Assembly (NCBI GenBank): GCA_009778415.1
Contig: WRJV01000159.1
Location: forward strand, 1 to 5,191
Length of the DNA: 5,191 nucleotides
Origin: Clostridiales bacterium
GTDB taxonomy: Bacteria; Bacillota; Clostridia; Peptostreptococcales; Anaerovoracaceae
Direction: 5' to 3'
Part shown: one piece after another, positions 1 to 4,889 of the stretch
Position numbering within the stretch: the stretch's first letter is position 1
How the letters are laid out: the number at the start of each line of letters is the position of its first letter
Made by a program: the position numbers and the translations under genes
The notes under the pieces: model-generated
What the model saw: the letters and a program-made list of their open reading frames with translations, nothing else
Told to the model about the DNA's origin: nothing
The model's database searches: none

Positions 1-7
1 CCGTGCG

Positions 8-23
8 CCGTGCGCAAGCGCGG
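8..23 (+). other. Small GC-rich hairpin with GCAA tetraloop
   Basis: The bases can fold into a six-pair stem (one G-T wobble) closed by a GCAA loop of the GNRA type. They are followed by TTGTTCC, which is only a weak T-rich tract. The seven bases CCGTGCG occur twice in tandem just upstream (1-7 and 8-14). The hairpin could be the tail of a weak terminator for a gene left of the window, or a leader structure for the HD-GYP gene. It covers the GTG at 10, which makes that codon a poor start. No T-run typical of a strong intrinsic terminator is present. Confidence 0.25.
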
Positions 24-34
24 TTGTTCCAAAC

Positions 35-42
35 AGAAAGGA
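35..42 (+). promoter_or_regulatory. Ribosome binding site fixing the GTG start at 52
   Basis: AGAAAGGA lies nine bases before GTG at 52, a normal Gram-positive Shine-Dalgarno arrangement. The reading frame is open further upstream to the window edge, with another GTG at 10. That one cannot be assessed for a ribosome site because only nine bases precede it, and it would add a basic stretch that does not look like an HD-domain start. An ATG at 67 has no properly spaced site. Confidence 0.55.
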
Positions 43-51
43 ACGGCTATT

Positions 52-1308
52 GTGGTCAAAGAAGAAATGTTTTCGGTTTGCGACTTTGCGGTCGGGATAA
101 CAGAAGCGATTGATTTAGTTTCAGCAGAATTAAACGACCACCACAAAAAGGTTGCTTACATATCATACCAAATCGCAAAAGAAATGAAATTGCCGGAAAA
201 AGACGTGAACGACATTATTATGGCGGCATTGTTGCACGACATTGGCGTGTTTACAGTCGAAGAGCAGACGCAAGTGATAACATCGCAGTTCGAGGACAGC
301 ACCCTCAACACTCACCCTGAAATAGGGTACAGGCTGCTGCGCAATTTCGAGCCTTTTGCGAAAGCTGCGTTGTTGATAAGGCATCACCACGCGCACTATG
401 ACAAGCCGTCAGGAGGGCATCCGGCGGGCAGCTTGCCGATTGGCAGCTACATCGTACACTTGGCGGACAGGCTGTTTGTCTTGTTTGACAAGGACAGTGA
501 GATACTGGGGCAAATTCCGCACATGATGAAAAGAATCGAAGAGAACGCATCGGTTTTCCATCCAGGCTCGCTTGCAGCCCTGCGGCAGATTGCGGGAATC
601 GAGTATTATTGGATTGAAGCCAGTTTTATTCCCCTTGGCGATGTCCTGCACCAAAGGTTGCAATTCACCCCCCAAACGATCAATTTGGACGAACTCTTGA
701 GTTTAGCGAAAGTTATATCGCAAATCATAGACTTCAGGAGCAGGTTTACGGCGACGCATTCGAGCGGGGTGGCAGCAGTCGCGGCAGAGCTTACCAAAAT
801 CTGCGGATTTTCAGAAAAAGAGTGCAAGCTGATGGAAATAGCAGGGTACATGCACGACATCGGGAAACTGGCGATTTCAAATGACATTTTGGAAAAAACC
901 GGCGCTTTGGACCACAAGGAATTAAACGAGATGAGGAAGCATTCCTTTTTTACATATGCTGTCTTAAGTAAAATCAAGGGGTTTGAACAAATCGCGATGT
1001 GGGCTGCGTTCCACCATGAGCGGCTTGACGGGAGAGGGTACCCGTTCCATGTCAGAGGCGAAAACTTCTCCAAGCTGGCTAGGATCATGGCTGTCGCCGA
1101 CATCTTGACGGCAATAACGGAGGACAGGCCGTACCGCCAGGGCATGGAAAGCGGAAAGGCCATCGAGGTTTTGACGAGCATGGTTGACAATGGCGGAATC
1201 GACCAAGGTGCGGTAGACATTGTAAAGAATAATTTCGCAAGAATCAACGAAGTCCGCGTAGCAGCGCAGAAAGCGGCGCTGCAGGAATACGTCGCGTTTT
1301 ATTCATGA
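52..1308 (+). CDS. Tandem HD-domain protein with C-terminal HD-GYP (c-di-GMP phosphodiesterase type)
   Basis: This is a predicted cytoplasmic protein of 418 residues from GTG 52; no signal peptide or membrane segment is seen. The C-terminal half (about 225-400) is a full HD-GYP domain. It has the THS motif (H236), HDIGK (268-272), H297, HHE (321-323), DGRGYP (326-331), VAD (D350) and RPYR (359-362). All the metal ligands expected of the family are present, so hydrolysis of cyclic-di-GMP or a related cyclic dinucleotide is likely. The N-terminal half (about 28-150) is a second HD domain with HDIG (62-65), H88, an HHH cluster (111-113), D117 and an LAD motif (D139). It has Val in place of the HDIGK lysine and lacks the GYP motif. 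No receiver, GAF or PAS sensor domain is attached. The frame is open to the left edge, so a longer N-terminus from GTG 10 or beyond is possible. The stop overlaps the ATG of the next ORF (ATGA). The family call is strong; actual substrate and activity are inferred. Confidence 0.9.
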   Translation: MVKEEMFSVCDFAVGITEAIDLVSAELNDHHKKVAYISYQIAKEMKLPEKDVNDIIMAALLHDIGVFTVEEQTQVITSQFEDSTLNTHPEIGYRLLRNFEPFAKAALLIRHHHAHYDKPSGGHPAGSLPIGSYIVHLADRLFVLFDKDSEILGQIPHMMKRIEENASVFHPGSLAALRQIAGIEYYWIEASFIPLGDVLHQRLQFTPQTINLDELLSLAKVISQIIDFRSRFTATHSSGVAAVAAELTKICGFSEKECKLMEIAGYMHDIGKLAISNDILEKTGALDHKELNEMRKHSFFTYAVLSKIKGFEQIAMWAAFHHERLDGRGYPFHVRGENFSKLARIMAVADILTAITEDRPYRQGMESGKAIEVLTSMVDNGGIDQGAVDIVKNNFARINEVRVAAQKAALQEYVAFYS

Positions 1309-1583
1309 CAACAGGGCAAATGTGGCGGGTTCGGCTTTGCACCGATTGTGCGGAATTAGGCATAAACATGTCAACAGCAATAAATATTTTTATTCGCCAA
1401 GCAATAAGGCAGAGTAAAATACCCTTTGAAATTACCGCCAAAAAAGCAACCATTCCCGAAAAGAGGGATCGCCGCTTGGCTTTCGGCTGCCTTAAGGGAA
1501 AAATTCACGTCCCAGACGATTTCAACGAACCGCTTGATAATCTCAACTGCCCTTTCAGAGAAGATGACGATTATAACTGCTGA
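1305..1583 (+). CDS. Truncated RelB/DinJ-type antitoxin ORF, probably decayed
   Basis: This is an open frame of 92 codons whose ATG overlaps the stop of the HD-GYP gene; no Shine-Dalgarno site precedes it. Residues 15-43 match the ribbon-helix-helix core of RelB/DinJ antitoxins (AELGINMSTAINIF, then IRQAIRQSKIPFEI). The usual start of this family, a beta strand of the NINIRMD type that contacts DNA plus the first part of helix 1, is missing. Residues 1-14 look unrelated. Residues 54-78 (RDRRLAFGCLKGKIHVPDDF and NEPLD) resemble the toxin-binding tail common in antitoxins of PIN-domain toxins. After about residue 78 the frame reads through PIN-toxin DNA in the wrong frame, so the C-terminus is not native. 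An internal ATG at 1368 could start a shorter product. If translated, it probably cannot bind DNA normally. The antitoxin assignment of the core is good; function is unlikely. Confidence 0.6.
   Translation: MTTGQMWRVRLCTDCAELGINMSTAINIFIRQAIRQSKIPFEITAKKATIPEKRDRRLAFGCLKGKIHVPDDFNEPLDNLNCPFREDDDYNC
1338..1348 (+). repeat. 11-bp direct repeat, left copy
   Basis: TGCACCGATTG occurs here and again at 1638-1648, exactly 300 bases apart. The two copies closely bracket the toxin-antitoxin remnant: this one ends where antitoxin similarity begins, and the other starts nine bases after the toxin stop. It could be a duplication left by insertion or a chance match; the length alone does not decide. Confidence 0.35.
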
Positions 1584-1629
1584 TGAGAATATTCAGAAGT
1601 ATGCCGTATCATGGACTTGGCTGCAATAA
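1528..1629 (+). pseudogene. C-terminal remnant of a PIN-domain (VapC-type) toxin
   Basis: Read in the frame of 1528-1629, the DNA encodes NRLIISTALSEKMTIITADE followed by NIQKYAVSWTW, two more codons and TAA. This is the typical end of PIN-domain ribonuclease toxins: a (DPF)DRLI helix, an ITADE strand with a conserved acidic residue, and a closing IQKY...W segment. Only about 33 of the usual ~125-140 codons remain. The N-terminal half with the first catalytic aspartate and the central acidic residue is gone. The frame differs from that of the antitoxin ORF (1305-1583), which overlaps it. There is no start codon or ribosome site of its own beyond internal ATG 1564. It is a dead fragment that records a former VapBC-like pair. 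Confidence 0.65.
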
Positions 1630-1637
1630 AAAATTGC

Positions 1638-1648
1638 TGCACCGATTG
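1638..1648 (+). repeat. 11-bp direct repeat, right copy
   Basis: This is the second copy of TGCACCGATTG, nine bases beyond the stop of the PIN remnant; see the left copy at 1338-1348. Confidence 0.35.
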
Positions 1649-1705
1649 CGGCCTACGACCCACGTCATAAAAAAGGAAATCATCTTTATTTTATCACATT
1701 TACCA

Positions 1706-1734
1706 TTGCAGAATTCCGATATGGGTGATATAGT
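1706..1734 (+). promoter_or_regulatory. Candidate sigma-A promoter for the sugar operon
   Basis: The -10 element TATAGT (1729-1734) matches the consensus at five of six bases. It stands 17 bases after TTGCAG (1706-1711), a weak -35 matching three of six. Transcription would start near 1741, giving a leader of about 90 bases before the lipoprotein ATG. A closer TTGACA at 1786-1791 has only a poor partner (AAAAAT at 1809-1814), and its transcript would begin inside the ribosome binding site. The upstream pair is therefore preferred. No typical catabolite-repression (cre) element is visible here. Confidence 0.4.
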
Positions 1735-1735
1735 G

Positions 1736-1753
1736 TTTGTGAGATCAGCCAAA
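1736..1753 (+). promoter_or_regulatory. Imperfect palindrome at predicted transcript start (possible operator)
   Basis: TTTG and CAAA form the outer arms and GATC the palindromic centre, with three mismatched positions on each side between them (six of nine pairs match). The element overlaps the predicted start site and sits immediately after the -10 box, where a repressor would act. No regulator gene is in the window, and the centre is not the CG typical of LacI-family operators, so this is only a candidate. Confidence 0.25.
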
Positions 1754-1785
1754 TGGAGGAGAACATGGCGGCTGGCTTGTATTAA
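1753..1785 (+). other. Leader mini-ORF with strong Shine-Dalgarno site
   Basis: GGAGGAG (1755-1761) stands five bases (counted from GGAGG) before ATG 1765, which opens a six-codon frame (MAAGLY, stop TAA at 1783-1785). An in-frame ATG at 1753 would give ten codons but has no site of its own. The mini-ORF lies inside the predicted operon leader, 45 bases before the lipoprotein start. It could be a translated leader peptide or the stub of a lost gene. Confidence 0.35.
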
Positions 1786-1815
1786 TTGACAAATTTATTA
1801 AATTATGGAAAAATC

Positions 1816-1822
1816 AGGAGGT
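1816..1822 (+). promoter_or_regulatory. Ribosome binding site of the solute-binding lipoprotein
   Basis: AGGAGGT, a near-perfect complement to the 16S rRNA tail, lies eight bases before ATG 1831. It confirms that start and suggests high translation, as expected for a binding protein needed in excess over its permeases. Confidence 0.8.
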
Positions 1823-1830
1823 AATCTGCT

Positions 1831-3132
1831 ATGAAAAAAATCTTGTCTATAACGCTGGCGGCTCTGCTGGTAATGTCACTTTTTGCAGGGTGCGGCGGAT
1901 CAGGGTCCGGAGGCGGCGACACGCAGGGCGGCGGTGCGCAGGGCGGCGACGCGCAGGGCGACATAACCCTGACGCTTTGGTCGCACATTGAATTTTGGAA
2001 TGATGCGCAGGACAAAATAATCCAGGAATTCGAAGCGGCGAACCCAGGGATCAAGGTCAAGCGTGAATCGTTCCCTTATGACGATTTCGAGTCTAAAACC
2101 CAAACGTCTCTGCTCAGCAAAAGCGGAGGGGCGGACATCTACAACCTGTGGGGAGGCTGGGCGGTCGACTTCGCCAGCACAGGCGCTTTTTCGCCGGTTC
2201 CAGACGACTTCGTGGCTGAGCTCAAAGCCGACAGTTACGAGCCGGTGCTGGGAGCTTTTGAGTACGAAGGCAATTACTACGGGGTTCCGCTCGAGTTCAA
2301 CATCGAATACGGCGGCATGCTCGTTTCCATCCCAAAATTCGACGAGCTGGGACTTTCATATCCAAAGACATGGGATGAAATGATCAGGATAGCAAGGGAA
2401 AACAGCGAATCCAGAGGCGTGAATTTCGAACTGCGAGGCTTCGACTTCCCAGCATGGGACGCGCTGACCTACATATGGCTCTCGATGATCCTTTCATCAG
2501 GCGGCCAGTACATGGATGGCGATAAATTCAACTTTTCTACGCCCATTGGCATAGAAACCATGCAAAAACTGGTGGACTACGTGAAAGTAGACCACATGAC
2601 CAACACAGAAGGCATCACCAATGCTGAGGAGCTGGAGCCTTACCACAAGTTCTTCCTCGGCGAGTCTCTGATGGTTCCGCGAGGGCCTTGGGTGGTTCCG
2701 GAAGGCATAGACGATTTCGGCCTGGAGTACGGCGTCGATTTCGATTACGTTGCAATGCCATTTTACGGCAGCCAGAAGCTTTTCGCTGCCGAAACAGGCT
2801 GGGGGCTTGCAGTCAACGCGTCTTCGGCAAACCAGGAGGCAGCATGGAAATTCGTCGAGTTTTGGCTTGAAAAAGACAGGCTGCTCGATTACAACATCTC
2901 CTGCGGCATGGTCCCGCCGGTAAAGACCATCTCACACGACCCAGACCTTCTTGCAGCCATGCCTTACTTGGCGCCGCTGGTGGACATTTTAGATGGCGGC
3001 AGGTTTATCGGCTATTTCAACACTGACATACTGAAGGAAGCCGTTGGTGACATGTACGTCAACATCATCAACAGCGACATTTCGGTTGCCGACGCTGTCA
3101 AAGAGCTTGACGACACGTTAAACGAAGAATAG
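1831..3132 (+). CDS. Sugar ABC transporter substrate-binding lipoprotein (SBP family 1)
   Basis: This 433-residue extracellular solute-binding protein is the sugar-capturing part of a CUT1-type ABC importer, anchored to the outer face of the membrane. Residues 1-20 form a signal peptide (MKK, hydrophobic core, LFAG) ahead of C21, the lipidation site; the -3 position is Phe rather than Leu. Residues 22-44 are a flexible Gly/Ser/Gln/Asp linker. The mature domain starts near ITLTLWSH (45-52), the usual first strand. It continues with FPYDDFESKTQT (81-92), ADIYNLW (101-107), YPKTWDEM (177-184), FLGESLMVPRGPW (275-287) and AWKFVEFW (338-345), all typical of the family. The length is normal. The start is fixed by the ribosome site at 1816-1822. 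It is the first gene of an operon with two permeases and a GH4 glycosidase, so the ligand is probably an oligosaccharide or glycoside. The family call is secure; the ligand is unknown. Confidence 0.95.
   Translation: MKKILSITLAALLVMSLFAGCGGSGSGGGDTQGGGAQGGDAQGDITLTLWSHIEFWNDAQDKIIQEFEAANPGIKVKRESFPYDDFESKTQTSLLSKSGGADIYNLWGGWAVDFASTGAFSPVPDDFVAELKADSYEPVLGAFEYEGNYYGVPLEFNIEYGGMLVSIPKFDELGLSYPKTWDEMIRIARENSESRGVNFELRGFDFPAWDALTYIWLSMILSSGGQYMDGDKFNFSTPIGIETMQKLVDYVKVDHMTNTEGITNAEELEPYHKFFLGESLMVPRGPWVVPEGIDDFGLEYGVDFDYVAMPFYGSQKLFAAETGWGLAVNASSANQEAAWKFVEFWLEKDRLLDYNISCGMVPPVKTISHDPDLLAAMPYLAPLVDILDGGRFIGYFNTDILKEAVGDMYVNIINSDISVADAVKELDDTLNEE
1918..1962 (+). repeat. Three 15-bp tandem repeats encoding the lipoprotein linker
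   Basis: Three in-frame 15-base units encode DTQGG, GAQGG and DAQGD, with the shared core GCAGGGCG(G/A)C. They lie just after the lipidated cysteine and lengthen the tether between membrane and binding domain. Units of this kind readily gain or lose copies by replication slippage. Confidence 0.75.
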
Positions 3133-3145
3133 GCTCAAACAGCAT

Positions 3146-3156
3146 AAGGGGGAGGG
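3146..3156 (+). promoter_or_regulatory. Ribosome binding site selecting a TTG start
   Basis: AAGGGGGAGGG ends seven bases before wait-free TTG 3163. No ATG lies nearby: the next in-frame ATG is residue 22, inside the first membrane segment. The site therefore decides for the TTG start of the first permease. Confidence 0.7.
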
Positions 3157-3162
3157 ACAGCG

Positions 3163-4041
3163 TTGAAGAGCAAGTGGTTTGTACGGGCAGTGCTGCTGCC
3201 AGCCGTCATATTGTTCGCAACCTTTATGGTTTTTCCGATCGTTAGCGGGCTTGTAATCGCCATGTTCGACTACAACCCGCTGCGCTCAGAGAATTCGTTC
3301 ATAGGGCTTTCAAATTTCATCAAGCTTTTTCACGACGCGACGTTCATAAAATCGCTCAAAAATACGTTGACGTTCGTTTTCGTTACGGTGGCTTTGAACA
3401 TCACAGTCTGCCTCTTTTTGTCGACGCTGATCTCGTCGCTAAGGTGGGGCAGGCTGCGTAGCCTGTTCAGGGTGCTGTTTTTCATGCCCTGCGTCGCGCC
3501 CCTAGTGGCATCAAGCACCGTCTGGAGGGGGCTGTACTCGCCAAAATACGGCCTTATCAACAACTTCATGGAAAGCGTCCTTCACATCCCAGCCATCAAC
3601 TGGCTTGGCACGCCTGCATTCGTCATGCCTGCCATCATTCTTTTCACGCTGTGGGCGGACATGGGTTACAACATCATACTTTTTTCGGCGGGCATGGACG
3701 GCATCCCGTCTGATTTTTACGAAGCGGCGGAAATGGATGGCACAAACGCGATCAAGAAATTTTTCTTCATCACTCTGCCCTTGTTGGGGCGGACCATGAG
3801 CTTCGTCGTCGCAATGACGCTGATTTCGCATTTTCAGATGTTCGCGCAGTTTCAAGTGCTCGCCGGCAGGACCGGGGGCCCGAACCAAGCGGGGAACGTG
3901 CTCACGTACTACATTTACAAGACTGCGTTTCAAGCCAAGGACATGGGCTACGCTTCCGCGATCGCCATAGCGCTTTTTGTGATTATCATGATAGTGACGC
4001 TGATTCAGCAGCGCGCAAGCCGCGTAGACTGGGGGTACTAG
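3163..4041 (+). CDS. Sugar ABC transporter permease, MalF/UgpA type
   Basis: This 292-residue integral membrane subunit pairs with the next gene product to form the import channel. About six hydrophobic segments are seen, near 8-33, 70-92, 101-120, 153-175, 211-230 and 263-282. The cytoplasmic EAA loop that docks on the ATPase is intact: EAAEMDG at 187-193 and ITLP at 203-206, fitting the EAA-x3-G-x9-I-x-LP pattern. Other family signs are the N-terminal LLPAVILF segment, FIGLSNF (46-52) and GGPNQAGNVLTYYIY (238-252). It starts at TTG, selected by a strong Shine-Dalgarno site, 30 bases after the lipoprotein stop. The rare start codon may lower its output relative to the lipoprotein. It lacks the long extra N-terminal part of enterobacterial MalF, as is usual for Gram-positive homologues. 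Its stop codon directly abuts the next ATG. Confidence 0.95.
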   Translation: MKSKWFVRAVLLPAVILFATFMVFPIVSGLVIAMFDYNPLRSENSFIGLSNFIKLFHDATFIKSLKNTLTFVFVTVALNITVCLFLSTLISSLRWGRLRSLFRVLFFMPCVAPLVASSTVWRGLYSPKYGLINNFMESVLHIPAINWLGTPAFVMPAIILFTLWADMGYNIILFSAGMDGIPSDFYEAAEMDGTNAIKKFFFITLPLLGRTMSFVVAMTLISHFQMFAQFQVLAGRTGGPNQAGNVLTYYIYKTAFQAKDMGYASAIAIALFVIIMIVTLIQQRASRVDWGY

Positions 4042-4878
4042 ATGAGTCAAAGGTGGAACAAAACAGTGATGGGGAAGCAAATCGCGGCGCTGACAATCCT
4101 GATTGCCGTCTCGGTGTTCGTTGTTATGCCCTATGTCTGGATGCTTCTGACTTCATTCAGGACCACGAGGGAGATCATGCAAAGCCCCGGCAGGATGTTT
4201 CCCATCGACTGGACTTGGTCGGGGTACGTAACTGTCATCACAAAGTCCCCGTTTTTCAGCTGGTTCGTCAACAGCATGATTGTTTCCATATCAGTCACGG
4301 CAGCTGTGCTTTTCACGAGCACTTTAGTGGGGTACGTGTTTTCAAAATTCAAGTTCAGGGGCAAAACAGCACTCTTCTGGCTGCTGCTCGCAACCATGAT
4401 GGTGCCGTACCAGATAATGATGATACCGCAGTTCCTGATAATCAACGAGATTCACATATACGACACACTGTTGGCCCTGATCGTGCCTGAGCTGGTCACT
4501 GCCTTTGGCATATACCTTTGCCGGCAGTTCTGCGACGAAATCCCCGACAGCCTCTGCGAAGCTGCGGTAATCGACGGGGCAGGGCCGTTCAAGATATATG
4601 GGATGGTCATCCTGCCGCTGCTGAGGCCGTGCATGGGGGCGCTGGCTATATTCACTTTTTTGGAAGTGTGGAACGAATACTTGAAACCGCTGATAATGCT
4701 CAACGAAGTGAAGCGCATGACGCTGCCGCTGGCACTGGCTTTCTTTTCTGACGCGCACAGCCGGGACATCGGCGCGATCATGTCCGCGTCGGCTATGATA
4801 ATGCTGCCTGCGACGGTCTTGCTGCTGGTGCTCCAAAAACAGTTCATCAGAGGCATAGCCATAACCGGCATGAAATGA
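4042..4878 (+). CDS. Sugar ABC transporter permease, MalG/UgpE type
   Basis: This 278-residue integral membrane protein is the second half of the channel. Hydrophobic segments lie near 12-37, 72-100, 109-130, 139-160, 185-207 and 244-266. The EAA loop reads EAAVIDG (173-179) and VILP (189-192), with Val in place of the usual Ile, a conservative change. The pattern MMVPYQIMMIPQFLI (119-133), WNEYLKPLIML (210-220) and the C-terminal FIRGIAITGMK (268-278) are standard for MalG-like subunits. The ATG follows the upstream stop with no gap. Its ribosome site (GGGGGT, 4031-4036) lies inside the last codons of the first permease, so translation is probably coupled and the two subunits are made in equal amounts. 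The stop overlaps the ribosome site of the following GH4 gene. No ATPase gene follows. Confidence 0.95.
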   Translation: MSQRWNKTVMGKQIAALTILIAVSVFVVMPYVWMLLTSFRTTREIMQSPGRMFPIDWTWSGYVTVITKSPFFSWFVNSMIVSISVTAAVLFTSTLVGYVFSKFKFRGKTALFWLLLATMMVPYQIMMIPQFLIINEIHIYDTLLALIVPELVTAFGIYLCRQFCDEIPDSLCEAAVIDGAGPFKIYGMVILPLLRPCMGALAIFTFLEVWNEYLKPLIMLNEVKRMTLPLALAFFSDAHSRDIGAIMSASAMIMLPATVLLLVLQKQFIRGIAITGMK

Positions 4879-4883
4879 GGAGG
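4877..4883 (+). promoter_or_regulatory. Ribosome binding site of the GH4 gene, overlapping the permease stop
   Basis: GAGGAGG lies six bases before ATG 4890 and shares two bases with the permease TGA (4876-4878). It fixes the GH4 start and places this gene in the same operon as the transporter. Confidence 0.7.
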
Positions 4884-4889
4884 AACAAA

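Larger units (their letters stand above)
1630..1830 (+). other. Intergenic leader between toxin remnant and sugar operon
   Basis: This 201-base stretch holds no full-length gene. From left to right it contains the right copy of the 11-bp repeat, an AT-rich segment (about 1665-1705), the candidate promoter, the imperfect palindrome, the mini-ORF, a perfect AT palindrome (AATTTA-T-TAAATT at 1792-1804) and the lipoprotein ribosome site. No GC-rich stem followed by a T-run is present, so I see no intrinsic terminator for the upstream genes. Confidence 0.6.

Noticed and set aside
606..1247. 213-codon open frame on the minus strand
   Set aside because: It lies entirely within the well-supported HD-GYP gene, opposite to it, and its translation shows no domain; it is a shadow of the coding strand.
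1261..1282. Perfect seven-pair hairpin (GCAGCGC / GCGCTGC) near the end of the HD-GYP gene
   Set aside because: It lies inside the coding frame and the T-rich stretch (about 1297-1303) begins some 14 bases after the stem, so it does not have the form of an intrinsic terminator.
1583..1789. 68-codon open frame after the antitoxin ORF
   Set aside because: It covers the PIN remnant in a wrong frame and the intergenic leader, has no ribosome site, and its product resembles no family I recognise.
1786..1814. Consensus TTGACA as the -35 of the lipoprotein promoter
   Set aside because: The only partner at proper spacing is AAAAAT, and transcription would start within the ribosome binding site; the upstream TTGCAG/TATAGT pair fits better.
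3511..4080. 189-codon open frame on the minus strand across the permease junction
   Set aside because: Its Arg/His-rich translation is typical of the antisense of membrane-protein genes; both permeases on the + strand are certain.
4704..4718. Cre-like sequence GTGAAGCGCATGACG
   Set aside because: It lies within the second permease gene, lacks the symmetric consensus arms, and is far from any promoter.
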